Below are positions 15,992 through 22,246 of a stretch of DNA of 22,246 nucleotides, piece by piece. The translations under genes and the position numbers were made by a program. The notes under the pieces are model-generated. The model was not told the origin of the DNA, ran no database searches, and was given only the letters and a program-made list of their open reading frames with translations. The number at the start of each line of letters is the position of its first letter. The first letter of the stretch is position 1. The DNA comes from SUG1106 sp051883095 (GTDB taxonomy: Bacteria > Bacillota > Clostridia > Peptostreptococcales > Anaerovoracaceae): NCBI GenBank assembly GCA_051883095.1, contig JBJETB010000003.1, positions 1-22,246 of the forward strand. Direction: 5' to 3'.

Positions 15992-16020
15992 ATTATACCA
16001 TCACAGGTCGCGATGTTCAA
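15992..16020 (-). promoter_or_regulatory. strong sigma-A promoter of the kce gene
   Basis: On the minus strand TTGAAC (16015-16020), a 17-nt spacer and a consensus TATAAT (15992-15997) lie over the last codons of rapZ. Transcription would start near 15985, giving a leader of about 60 nt before the ATG at 15926. Confidence 0.75.
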
Positions 16021-16852
16021 GGGTAACTCTGCGTCCCTGCTCAGTAAAAATTCTGTGAAGCTCGTTGGCCACCGCTACAGAGCGATGATGACCGCCGGTG
16101 CAGCCTACAGCTATGGTGAGGCTGTACTTGCCCTCCTTGATATAGCACGGAATGAGCTTTTCAATCAGTTCGGCAGTTCTGTTGATGAACTCCTTGGTAA
16201 TATCGTGTTTCAGTACGTACTGAGAAACTTTTTTGTTGTTTCCCGTCAGCTTTTTTAGGCTGGGCACATAGTAAGGGTTAGGGATAAAGCGCACGTCCAG
16301 AGTCCAGTCGGTTTCAAGGGGTATGCCGTGCTTGTAGCCGAAAGACATGATGTTGAGGACGAAGGTGCTGTCCTTGCCGCCTTTGGTGAAAAGCCTGTCC
16401 AGCTCCGCATTCATCTCAGCCACCTTCAGGGTGGAAGTGTCGATGATGTAGTTGGCGTAAGCTCTCAGCTCGCTGAGCTGTCTGCGTTCCTCCTCTATAA
16501 CCTCTTTGGTGATAGCCGCCGTGGAAAGCGGATGGGTCCTGCGGGTTTCGTTGTATCTCCTGATGAGTGTCTCGTCAGAGGCCTCTATGAAAAGGATTTT
16601 GAAATCCACATTCTGATCTGCCTCCAGGGCTGCTATGCTGCTCTTAAGGTCACCGAAAAACCTGCCGCCCCGCACATCGATTACGAAAGCCGCCTTTTTT
16701 ACGTTCTTGGCACCGGCCAGAGAAAGGTCTATGAAATTTTTTATGAGGGCCGGGGGCATGTTGTCGATACAGTAATAGCCCTTGTCCTCAAACCAGTCCG
16801 CCGCCTTGGTTTTGCCGGCGCCGGAAAGTCCTGTGATAATTACTACTTCCAT
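16001..16852 (-). CDS. rapZ: RNase adapter/nucleotide-binding protein RapZ (YvcJ family)
   Basis: A 283-residue protein of the normal family size. The P-loop GLSGAGKT (8-15) opens the N-terminal kinase-like domain, followed by the family phrase GYYCIDNMPPALI. The C-terminal domain carries TIAVGCTGGHHRSVAVANEL (about 246-265). In Enterobacteria RapZ steers RNase E onto the GlmZ small RNA to control glucosamine-6-phosphate synthesis; in Firmicutes (YvcJ) it is a nucleotide-binding protein tied to envelope and competence functions. The ATG overlaps the stop of the PHP gene as TGATG, so translation is coupled. In many Firmicutes yvcK and whiA follow rapZ; here they do not. Confidence 0.95.
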   Translation of the reverse strand: MEVVIITGLSGAGKTKAADWFEDKGYYCIDNMPPALIKNFIDLSLAGAKNVKKAAFVIDVRGGRFFGDLKSSIAALEADQNVDFKILFIEASDETLIRRYNETRRTHPLSTAAITKEVIEEERRQLSELRAYANYIIDTSTLKVAEMNAELDRLFTKGGKDSTFVLNIMSFGYKHGIPLETDWTLDVRFIPNPYYVPSLKKLTGNNKKVSQYVLKHDITKEFINRTAELIEKLIPCYIKEGKYSLTIAVGCTGGHHRSVAVANELHRIFTEQGRRVTLEHRDL

Positions 16853-17610
16853 CAGATTTCCTTTATGTTCACGATGCGTGCCGGGTCAAGCCCTGCTTCC
16901 AGAGCTCTGGCCAGGGGTCCCTCGAAGGAGCCTACCTTTGACGGAATGTGCGCATCGCTTCCGATTATAAATTTGACATCAAAGGCAGCGGCGATTTTTA
17001 TCTCATCCACTGTCAAGTGATGATGCTTGTCGTTGATTTCGATAAGAGTCCCCGTGTCGGCGCAGGCTCTGGCGATATCTTCTATATCAAAAGGCCCCTT
17101 GTCCCCCGGGTGTGTGAGCACGTCTATGTGGCTGCCGTGCTCTTCGTTGTAGTACAAAGCGTCCAGAATCATGGCCGTATTCTTCACCTTCAGTGTGGAG
17201 GTGTCGCCGCCAAAAATCCCTGTGTGGCTGTTCAGATAGTTGGTGACCATGCCTGCATGAAGGATGCCGAAGTGGTAGCCTGCCAGCAGGATGTCGTAGT
17301 CTTTTCTTTCCTCAGGAGCTACGTCCAGGAAAGGCTCCACCCGCAGTGTGTTGGCCTCTACTCCAAGGAGTATCTTTATCTGAGGATATCTCAGCTGCAG
17401 CTCATCAATTTCGGCTCTCATCTGAGGCAGCTTGTTTCTGTCGATGCCGTAGGTCAGGTGTCCCGGTCCGTGGTCGGTGATGGCGACAGACTCAAGACCC
17501 TTAGCAACAGCCTCTTTGACGTTGTCCTCTATGGTTCCCTTGCCGTGGGAATAAACTGTATGTGTATGATGGTCGAAGACCATTCTGTATTTAGAAATTA
17601 TCTTATCCAA
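16852..17610 (-). CDS. PHP-domain phosphoesterase, YcdX-like
   Basis: A single PHP metal-dependent hydrolase domain. Metal-binding motifs run in order: DHHTHTVYSHGKG, ITDHGPGH, GVEANT, YHFGILHAG, LTHPGDKG, EINDKHHH and IGSDAHIPSKVG. These fit the YcdX/histidinol-phosphatase-like branch; the phosphate ester it cleaves is unknown. I chose the TTG at 17610 because GGAGG (17620-17624) is 9 nt upstream, giving 252 residues and an 8-nt overlap with murB. The alternative ATG at 17583 (243 residues) starts closer to the domain but has no ribosome binding site. It sits between murB and rapZ, a common Clostridia arrangement, and ends in the TGATG junction with rapZ. Confidence 0.85.
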   Translation of the reverse strand: MDKIISKYRMVFDHHTHTVYSHGKGTIEDNVKEAVAKGLESVAITDHGPGHLTYGIDRNKLPQMRAEIDELQLRYPQIKILLGVEANTLRVEPFLDVAPEERKDYDILLAGYHFGILHAGMVTNYLNSHTGIFGGDTSTLKVKNTAMILDALYYNEEHGSHIDVLTHPGDKGPFDIEDIARACADTGTLIEINDKHHHLTVDEIKIAAAFDVKFIIGSDAHIPSKVGSFEGPLARALEAGLDPARIVNIKEI

Positions 17611-18631
17611 TAATGCGTACCTCCGGTTCCAGCATGACGCCGAATTTATCATAGACAGTGTTCTGCACCAGAGCTATGAGCTGCAGAATGTCTGTAGCCG
17701 TGGCACCGCCAATGTTGATAACAAAGCCACTGTGGAGAGTAGAGACCTGTGCGCCGCCAACTGTAAGTCCCTTGAGCCCTGCGTCTTCGATGAGCTTACC
17801 GGCGAAATATCCTTCAGGCCGCTTGAAGGTGCTGCCTGCCGATGGATAGTTAACAGGCTGCTTGGCGTTGCGCCTTGCATTGAGATCTTTCATCACCGCC
17901 GCAATTTCTTCCTTGTTTCCTACAGTAAGATTAAAGGTCACATCGGTTACTATCCAGCCGTTCTCCTGCAGAACGCTGTGACGATAGCCAAATTCCATTT
18001 CCTCGTTTGTAAAGTCTTTTTCCTCTCTGCCATCAGGTGAAACAGCGTGAACTGAAGCCACGATATCCTTCATCTCACCGCCGTAAGCTCCTGCGTTCAT
18101 GAATATGGCTCCGCCGATGCTGCCCGGAATGCCGCTGGCGAACTCCATGCCGCTAATGCCCTCTTCACGCATGAAAATGGCAACGGTGGACAGGAGCATT
18201 GATGCGCCGCAGCTGACCAGAACCTTTTCGCCCGGCTTGTCAAGGGCAGCCTTCTTATGGTCCTCGCTTTCAATCCCCGTATAGCCGAAACAATCCCCCA
18301 GCCTGATTACCAGCCCCTCGTAAACGCCGTCCTTAAACAGTGTGTTGGAGCCGTTGCCGAGAAGTATGTGGGGAATGTTCTCCTCATCTGCAAACTGCAG
18401 AACCGCCTTAAGCTGCTCTTTATTTTCAACCTCAACCAGAGCCATGGCTTTGCCGCCGGCCCTGAAGGAAGTGTATTTGCTCATGTCTGCATCTTCTATT
18501 ATGCGAAACTGATGATCAGCGACAAAAGAACCCTCCTCATCCTTTTCTCCATCATAGAATTTTTCAGGTACGTCATATTTTATCCCTTTGAGAAGCTCCG
18601 TCAGCTTCCTTATTAAATCTTTCTTTTCCAA
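17603..18631 (-). CDS. murB: UDP-N-acetylenolpyruvoylglucosamine reductase MurB
   Basis: A 342-residue cytoplasmic FAD enzyme that reduces UDP-GlcNAc-enolpyruvate to UDP-MurNAc with NADPH, the second committed step of peptidoglycan synthesis. Visible are KYTSFRAGG (52-60), LLGNGSNTLF (90-99), the FAD-binding GMEFASGIPGSIGGAIFMNA (161-180), GYRHS with Arg217, the proton donor in SAGSTFKRP (Ser267) and EPEVRIIG with Glu336. The GSTFKRP form marks the type II enzymes of Firmicutes. The N-terminus before KYTSF, about 50 residues and acidic (DGEKDEEGSF), is longer than usual. The TTG at 18631 was chosen because AAGGAGG stands 7 nt upstream; the ATG at 18652 lacks a site. It overlaps the AI-2E-family gene by 59 nt. 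Confidence 0.94.
   Translation of the reverse strand: MEKKDLIRKLTELLKGIKYDVPEKFYDGEKDEEGSFVADHQFRIIEDADMSKYTSFRAGGKAMALVEVENKEQLKAVLQFADEENIPHILLGNGSNTLFKDGVYEGLVIRLGDCFGYTGIESEDHKKAALDKPGEKVLVSCGASMLLSTVAIFMREEGISGMEFASGIPGSIGGAIFMNAGAYGGEMKDIVASVHAVSPDGREEKDFTNEEMEFGYRHSVLQENGWIVTDVTFNLTVGNKEEIAAVMKDLNARRNAKQPVNYPSAGSTFKRPEGYFAGKLIEDAGLKGLTVGGAQVSTLHSGFVINIGGATATDILQLIALVQNTVYDKFGVMLEPEVRIIG
17620..17624 (-). promoter_or_regulatory. ribosome binding site deciding the TTG start of the PHP gene
   Basis: GGAGG inside the last murB codons, 9 nt before TTG 17610. The competing ATG at 17583 has only AT-rich sequence upstream. Confidence 0.55.
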
Positions 18632-19877
18632 AAAGATCCTCCTTGCTCGCATTATATTTGCTGAAATCCTCGTAAAGCAGGGTATCCGTCTCCATCTCTC
18701 TGTTTTCCAGTTTCCTGTTGATGGCCCTGCTGATATAGGTATAGATGATGGCGAAAACAGGTACGCCCAGTATCATGCCCACGAAGCCGAAAAGCCCGCC
18801 GCTGACAATGATGGCGAACATTACCCAGAAGCTTGCCAGCTTGGTGGTCTTGCCCAGAATCTTAGGACCGATGATGTTTCCGTCAATCTGCTGCAGCACC
18901 AGAATCATAAGGGCGAACTTCAATGCTGCTACAGGTTCGATAATGAGCAGAATAATGCCCGACGGTATGCCCCCGATAAATGGTCCGAAAAACGGTATGA
19001 TATTGGTGACACCCACAACTACGCTTACCAGCATTGGCAGCGGAAGCCCCAGAACACTCATGGCCGCAAAACAAAGTATGCCCATTATAATGGAGTCTAT
19101 GATTTTGCCGTTGATAAAGCCGCCGAAGGTTTCGTTGCTTAAGGTTCCCAGCTCAAAAATCTCGCTTGCCATTTCCGGCTTGAACACTGCCAGCACCAGC
19201 TTCTTCGCCTGGGCGATAAACTTTTCCTTGCTGTTGAGTACATAGACGCATATTATCAGTGCCACGAAAAGGTCGAATATCACTCCCACAGTGCCGATGA
19301 CGCCTACGGAAACGTTGTTAAGGACAGCCTCCGCACCGGGAACCATTTTTTCCTGTACCCAGGAAAGCACAGTGTCTGTCAGTCCGCCCAGCTTGCCTTC
19401 GAGGAAAGCCATTGCCTCTGGGTTTGCCTCAAGGTTACCTCTCAGCCACTGAATGAAGCGGCTCATGGTCTCCGGCAATCCCATAACCAGGCCCATTATG
19501 CTTTCCCACAGGTCAGGCAGAATCATCATGATCACGCCGCCTACAGCAACTATGAGAACCGTCAGGGAAATGAAGGTTGCGATGACTCTGGCCAACCTCA
19601 GATCGTTTATAGGATTTTTGAAACGTCCCTTGTTAAGCTGGTATATGAGTCTGGTGGTTCCATTATATATAGGGCAGAGCAGATAGGCCATAACCAGGCC
19701 GATGTAAAATGGCATGAGTATATCGTTTATTCTGGCAAAGCCCGCGGCCACGACAGAAAAATTATTTACTACATAGTATGCCAGTATGAGGGCGACGCCC
19801 ACTGCAAAAAACATGAGCCCCTGCTTGACATACTGATTTTTCATAGAAAGTTTTTTGTTCCGGTTTGTCTGATTCAT
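18573..19877 (-). CDS. AI-2E family transporter (PerM/YtvI-like membrane protein)
   Basis: A 434-residue polytopic membrane protein with about seven or eight helices. It has a paired N-terminal hydrophobic block (about 15-60), a large central extracytoplasmic segment (about 130-190), and the family's C-terminal glycine-rich helices with NIIPFFGPFIGGIPSGIILL and QQIDGNIIGPKILGKTT, then WVMFAIIVSGGLFGFVGMILGVPVFA. Members include TqsA, proposed to export autoinducer-2, and sodium/proton antiporters; sequence alone does not say which applies. The acidic, hydrophilic C-tail overlaps the murB start. The ATG has GAAGGA about 8 nt upstream. It is the first gene of the murB-PHP-rapZ operon. Confidence 0.88.
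   Translation of the reverse strand: MNQTNRNKKLSMKNQYVKQGLMFFAVGVALILAYYVVNNFSVVAAGFARINDILMPFYIGLVMAYLLCPIYNGTTRLIYQLNKGRFKNPINDLRLARVIATFISLTVLIVAVGGVIMMILPDLWESIMGLVMGLPETMSRFIQWLRGNLEANPEAMAFLEGKLGGLTDTVLSWVQEKMVPGAEAVLNNVSVGVIGTVGVIFDLFVALIICVYVLNSKEKFIAQAKKLVLAVFKPEMASEIFELGTLSNETFGGFINGKIIDSIIMGILCFAAMSVLGLPLPMLVSVVVGVTNIIPFFGPFIGGIPSGIILLIIEPVAALKFALMILVLQQIDGNIIGPKILGKTTKLASFWVMFAIIVSGGLFGFVGMILGVPVFAIIYTYISRAINRKLENREMETDTLLYEDFSKYNASKEDLFGKERFNKEADGASQRDKI
18638..18644 (-). promoter_or_regulatory. ribosome binding site deciding the TTG start of murB
   Basis: AAGGAGG within the 3' end of the AI-2E-family gene, 7 nt before TTG 18631. The ATG at 18652 lies upstream of this site and so cannot use it. 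Confidence 0.7.
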
Positions 19878-19916
19878 CTCAGTTTCCTTCTCTAAGATTT
19901 GGCTGTTTTACAGTTC

Positions 19917-19944
19917 AGAATACTATGTTGTAAAAAATAATCAA
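19917..19944 (-). promoter_or_regulatory. candidate promoter of the AI-2E-family/murB operon, overlapped by an inverted repeat
   Basis: On the minus strand TTGATT (19939-19944) and TATTCT (19917-19922) are 16 nt apart, about 40 nt before the ATG at 19877. The -35 falls in the loop of the 13-bp inverted repeat 19925-19965, and one repeat arm fills the spacer. If the repeat is bound by a protein, it would act as an operator here. Confidence 0.35.
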
Positions 19945-19965
19945 ACCCTTTGTTTTTTACAACAT
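19925..19965. repeat. 13-bp perfect inverted repeat, copy 1
   Basis: ATGTTGTAAAAAA (19925-19937) and TTTTTTACAACAT (19953-19965) are perfect arms around a 15-nt loop. The stem is AT-rich and has no terminator-like tail. Confidence 0.8.
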
Positions 19966-19989
19966 CGCTCTTTTTTTAGGGTGACCGTG

Positions 19990-20005
19990 AGACCTCAGCA
20001 GGTCT
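19990..20005. repeat. small hairpin AGACCT-CAGC-AGGTCT
   Basis: Perfect 6-bp arms with a 4-nt loop, immediately before the single-arm repeat copy at 20008-20018. It may belong to the same composite element. Confidence 0.5.
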
Positions 20006-20007
20006 AG

Positions 20008-20018
20008 ATGTTGTAAAA
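20008..20018. repeat. single ATGTTGTAAAA arm, copy 2
   Basis: Same 11-mer as the left arms of copies 1 and 3, here without an opposing arm nearby. Confidence 0.6.
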
Positions 20019-20038
20019 TTTTAGCGGTTTGGAGTGCT

Positions 20039-20079
20039 ATGTTGTAAAAAATGTTGGTTTCCCCGATTTTATACAACAT
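20039..20079. repeat. 13-bp near-perfect inverted repeat, copy 3
   Basis: Left arm ATGTTGTAAAAAA (20039-20051) and right arm TTTTATACAACAT (20067-20079) match at 12 of 13 positions around a 15-nt loop. It has the same 41-nt overall size as copy 1 and is preceded by a similar CTATG or CTAT context. Confidence 0.75.
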
Positions 20080-20172
20080 TCCGTTGTCACCATCAAAACA
20101 AGTGCATATGCATATGACTCTGTATAAAGATATTATATCCAAGGGCGGCAGGGTTTTCAAGTGGTCGAATGT

Positions 20173-20200
20173 AAAAAGGAGAACCTATTTCAGTTCTCCT
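20173..20200 (-). terminator. intrinsic terminator of the ATPase/nuclease-like operon
   Basis: On the minus strand AGGAGAAC (20193-20200) pairs with GTTCTCCT (20177-20184) over an 8-nt loop and runs into TTTTTAC. It begins 5 nt after the stop codon at 20205. Confidence 0.85.
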
Positions 20201-20204
20201 GGTT

Positions 20205-20789
20205 TTAATTTACATTTTGTAATTCAACAAATTTCTCTTCGAATTCATTTTTAGTATATGTATGTACGTCTTTGAAGCAATATCCTTTAAATTTATTAAG
20301 CCCAAAGCGAATGAATTCTTTTCCCCCTTTTTCTGACAATATTCTGGCTATATCACATCTTGATTCAGAATCATTAATATGGTTTTTATCCCTATCCTCT
20401 GCATTATCCGGAGGATTCTTCTCCTCATTATAAACCAGTATATAGTCCATCTCTTTTCTTGTAAAGTTAATTCCCTCATCGATAATATCGGTAAAGACCA
20501 ACAGGCTATCATAAATTTTTTGATCAAGCTCATATGACTTAATCTTACCATTTTTAAACTCAATAAAAGTTAATCTTTTGTTCTCATTATTTATGCACAA
20601 CGCATCATTGGAGCATGGTGAGCTTATTCCCACATCAGCGCCATACTTCGCCATTACCTTATCATAGTTGACGACCTGCAAATCTGACTCCGTCATATAT
20701 ATCCACTCGCCACTGCCATCATCTCTGGAAGTCCTTTTTAAAGTTGTAAAACTGTTTTTAAATATCTCATATGAATTTATTTCAAACAT
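20205..20789 (-). CDS. unrecognised protein with a possible PD-(D/E)XK nuclease core
   Basis: A 194-residue soluble protein that I do not recognise by name. Its middle fits the PD-(D/E)XK nuclease pattern: an Asp in SNDALCI (Asp62), then a hydrophobic strand with E-x-K in LTFIEFKNGK (Glu77, Lys79), then a helix YELDQKIYDSLLVFTDI whose Gln90/Lys91 could complete the site. The N-terminus is polar (LKRTSRDDGSGEWI) and a charged NEEKNPPDNAEDRDKN linker (about 121-136) leads to a small C-terminal part. No signal peptide or membrane helix. The ATG at 20789 overlaps the ATPase gene by 8 nt and GGAGGA stands about 14 nt upstream, so the pair is coupled. Base composition is AT-rich, unlike the envelope genes beside it. 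The nuclease reading is inference; a non-catalytic partner is possible. Confidence 0.72.
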   Translation of the reverse strand: MFEINSYEIFKNSFTTLKRTSRDDGSGEWIYMTESDLQVVNYDKVMAKYGADVGISSPCSNDALCINNENKRLTFIEFKNGKIKSYELDQKIYDSLLVFTDIIDEGINFTRKEMDYILVYNEEKNPPDNAEDRDKNHINDSESRCDIARILSEKGGKEFIRFGLNKFKGYCFKDVHTYTKNEFEEKFVELQNVN

Positions 20790-22050
20790 TGCTATATCTA
20801 AAGTCCTCCAAATCCTGCAGCGGTTTAGCAAGTTGTCTATAAATAGCTTCTGTGTTTTCGGTCACATCGTCTATCTGCGTTTGGCCATTCTCCACTTTTG
20901 CCTGATAATACTTACATTTATCTGCAATCCCGTGTTTAGCCGAATAAACCTCAATAGCGCTTAAAAAATAAGGGCTATGAGTATTTAAAAGAATGTGCAA
21001 GGAAAATTCTTTTTGAAGCAGCACGATTAGTTCAGCAAGAACCAGCTGCCATTCCGGATGGAGATGTATTTCCGGTTCGTCTAAGATTATAGTGCCGTGT
21101 TCTTCGAGTGAACCGTTCTGAAGTAGTGTCTTTATAATTACAAAAGTTTTTAACCCTGTTGAAAGGTTCTCAGCATTTATAATTTTATTAGTTCCCGGAA
21201 TGCGGTACCCAAAATGTCCAAATTCAGTTTCAGCAAGATCTCCTTTGCATACTTCGCCTATTTTCGAATAAATATTATCCAGTCTTTCTTCTGTTAAAAT
21301 CATTTCGACTGCATTATTATTATTCTTACCTTTTGCTAACATTTCTCTTAAATGCAAATCGTGTCTAATATATAGATTAGGGAATTTGAAATTACTAGTT
21401 ATTCTATCCAGTACAAGCGGATCGTCCAAATAAATTACCTGCTTTTCAAGATTAAAAGTATTATTAAGCTCAGTTACAGAATTTTTTTCAATTGAAATCT
21501 TGCATTCTTCACCTTGTATCGTCAAACTAATATCTGCTCTTTTGCCAGAAAAAATACTATTAATCTGCCCATTAAATTCAACAGTCATTATCTTTGAGAG
21601 AATAGCTCTAGTAACCTCATCATCAGATATATCAAGGATTTCTTTTATTTTATTAATCTCATTATCTTTTTTATCTAAAACAGCATCGTTAAAAAATTCA
21701 GTGCTTTTCCCTCCGCCTTTTAAATCAAAATTCCTTAATTCAGATATCCAGTCTTCATCTGAATTATATTTTTCTACAATCAATGCAGCTGTATAACGAG
21801 CAAGTCTCCTGTTGCCATCCCATTGAACGTCGGACAGCTTGTTATTAACCCTAATCAAAATTTGCGACACAGCGCGTTCTTTCTCTTGCACCAGTTTCTC
21901 CTGCAAATGATTAAAACCGTTAAAAACGCTGTAAAGAACCTTTCCTACGGTGCTTTTTCCAGAGTTATTTTCTCCCGCAATTACAGTAATTCCATTTATT
22001 TCAATGGTTGCATTTTCAATTATACCAACATTGCTAACTTTTAGTTTCAT
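20782..22050 (-). CDS. OLD/AAA_21-like ATP-binding protein (SMC/ABC-type ATPase)
   Basis: A 422-residue ABC-class ATPase. Walker A is GENNSGKST (26-34), followed by VGKVLYSVFNGF. The signature-like helix is NLSTGLKTF (295-303), Walker B is IILDEPEIHLHP (321-332) and the H-loop is NTHSP (His358). The DEPEIHLHPEWQ form is typical of OLD-family and AAA_21/AAA_15 proteins. Residues about 50-290 form a lysine/glutamate-rich insertion probably including coiled coil. The chain ends about 60 residues after the H-loop, so the Toprim nuclease of full OLD proteins is absent; the adjoining gene may supply the nuclease instead. Start: ATG with AAAGGAG 8 nt upstream and a consensus-like promoter 37 nt further. 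AT-rich. Function in phage defence is inferred from the class of ATPase and its arrangement. Confidence 0.85.
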   Translation of the reverse strand: MKLKVSNVGIIENATIEINGITVIAGENNSGKSTVGKVLYSVFNGFNHLQEKLVQEKERAVSQILIRVNNKLSDVQWDGNRRLARYTAALIVEKYNSDEDWISELRNFDLKGGGKSTEFFNDAVLDKKDNEINKIKEILDISDDEVTRAILSKIMTVEFNGQINSIFSGKRADISLTIQGEECKISIEKNSVTELNNTFNLEKQVIYLDDPLVLDRITSNFKFPNLYIRHDLHLREMLAKGKNNNNAVEMILTEERLDNIYSKIGEVCKGDLAETEFGHFGYRIPGTNKIINAENLSTGLKTFVIIKTLLQNGSLEEHGTIILDEPEIHLHPEWQLVLAELIVLLQKEFSLHILLNTHSPYFLSAIEVYSAKHGIADKCKYYQAKVENGQTQIDDVTENTEAIYRQLAKPLQDLEDFRYSNV

Positions 22051-22086
22051 CTTTTTTGCTCCTTTGACAGAGATTCATTTGTCTTA

Positions 22087-22115
22087 ATTTTACATTGCTT
22101 TTGACCCTCCGTCAA
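22087..22115 (-). promoter_or_regulatory. promoter of the ATPase/nuclease-like operon
   Basis: On the minus strand TTGACG (22110-22115), 17 nt and TAAAAT (22087-22092), about 37 nt before the start codon at 22050. TTGAC-GGAGG-GTCAA (22101-22115) is an inverted repeat lying over the -35, a possible operator. Confidence 0.65.
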
Positions 22116-22162
22116 CTACAATAATTCGACAAAATTCAACATTTCAAAACAGGAGGCCGTAA

Positions 22163-22210
22163 ATGGTAAACCACATACGTTCTTCTCAGGACCTCGCTTT
22201 TTTGAGATAA
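22163..22210 (+). other. 15-codon plus-strand frame with a strong ribosome binding site
   Basis: AGGAGG (22151-22156) is 6 nt before an ATG that opens a 15-residue frame, MVNHIRSSQDLAFLR, ending in TAA. Downstream a short GTTGA/TCAAC hairpin (about 22218-22236) reaches toward the window edge. The +2 frame also stays open from 22105 to the edge with no ATG. It may be a leader peptide, the broken start of a gene continuing to the right, or chance. Confidence 0.25.
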
Positions 22211-22246
22211 TTGTGGCAGTTGAAAAACTTTCTCAACTTTTCACAC

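Larger units (their letters stand above)
19878..20204. other. intergenic region with ATGTTGTAAAA hairpin array, no gene seen
   Basis: A 327-nt gap between the 5' end of the envelope operon and the 3' end of the ATPase/nuclease-like unit. It carries the hairpins at 19925-20079 and the terminator at 20173-20200. Between them (20092-20170) I see only AT-rich sequence with ATGCATATGCATATG-like short palindromes (about 20104-20116). Small frames crossing the hairpins look like chance. Confidence 0.6.

Noticed and set aside
19925..20079. Degenerate CRISPR array or tracrRNA; GGTTTGGAGTGCTATGTTGTAAAA resembles type II repeats
   Set aside because: Repeat spacing is irregular (83 and 31 nt), the units are inverted repeats and not direct repeats with spacers, and no cas gene is in the window.
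19957..20160. 67-codon minus-strand frame between the AI-2E gene and the nuclease-like gene
   Set aside because: It covers the hairpin array, has no ribosome binding site and shows no protein-like pattern.
20782..22050. Full OLD nuclease (GajA-like)
   Set aside because: The protein stops about 60 residues after the H-loop, with no Toprim domain, and no UvrD-like helicase gene is present.

Overview
The window looks like chromosome from a low-to-mid GC Gram-positive anaerobe of class Clostridia. This is inferred from a PPi-type pyruvate phosphate dikinase, a Kce/BKACE-family enzyme of amino-acid fermentation, strong AGGAGG-type ribosome binding sites, a Firmicutes-type murB-PHP-rapZ cassette and a lipoprotein peptide-binding protein. 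A family such as Anaerovoracaceae/Eubacterium is a guess. All recognised genes lie on the minus strand except one D,D-carboxypeptidase gene (10555-11697).

Reading in the direction of transcription (right to left), the right end (20205-22115) holds a compact AT-rich two-gene unit with its own promoter and terminator. It encodes an OLD/AAA_21-like ATPase and, overlapping it by 8 nt, a 194-residue protein with a plausible PD-(D/E)XK nuclease core. This is the best candidate for an undescribed (defence-like) system here. Next comes a 327-nt intergenic stretch with an array of ATGTTGTAAAA inverted repeats (19925-20079), one of which overlaps a plausible promoter. After it lies a coupled four-gene cell-envelope operon: AI-2E-family membrane protein, murB, PHP phosphoesterase and rapZ. 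A separately promoted kce gene (15096-15926) follows rapZ where many Firmicutes carry yvcK and whiA.

The middle holds ppdK (12055-14682), flanked on both sides by intergenic regions rich in repeated hairpins. Convergent to it is a membrane-anchored DacA-like D-Ala-D-Ala carboxypeptidase (plus strand).

The left half (1730-10388) is a cluster of co-directional genes that fits uptake and breakdown of cell-wall or D-amino-acid peptides. It contains an S66 LD-carboxypeptidase, an Asp/Glu racemase, a cytoplasmic serine beta-lactamase-fold hydrolase, a complete Dpp/Opp-type ABC importer (two permeases, two ATPases) and its lipoprotein binding protein. It parallels the dpp-ykf operon of Bacillus subtilis with different enzymes. 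The importer's first permease has no normal start codon where its conserved N-terminus should begin. After a terminator, a separate APC-family amino acid permease (124-1494) completes the window. Its left edge carries two stem-loop terminators.
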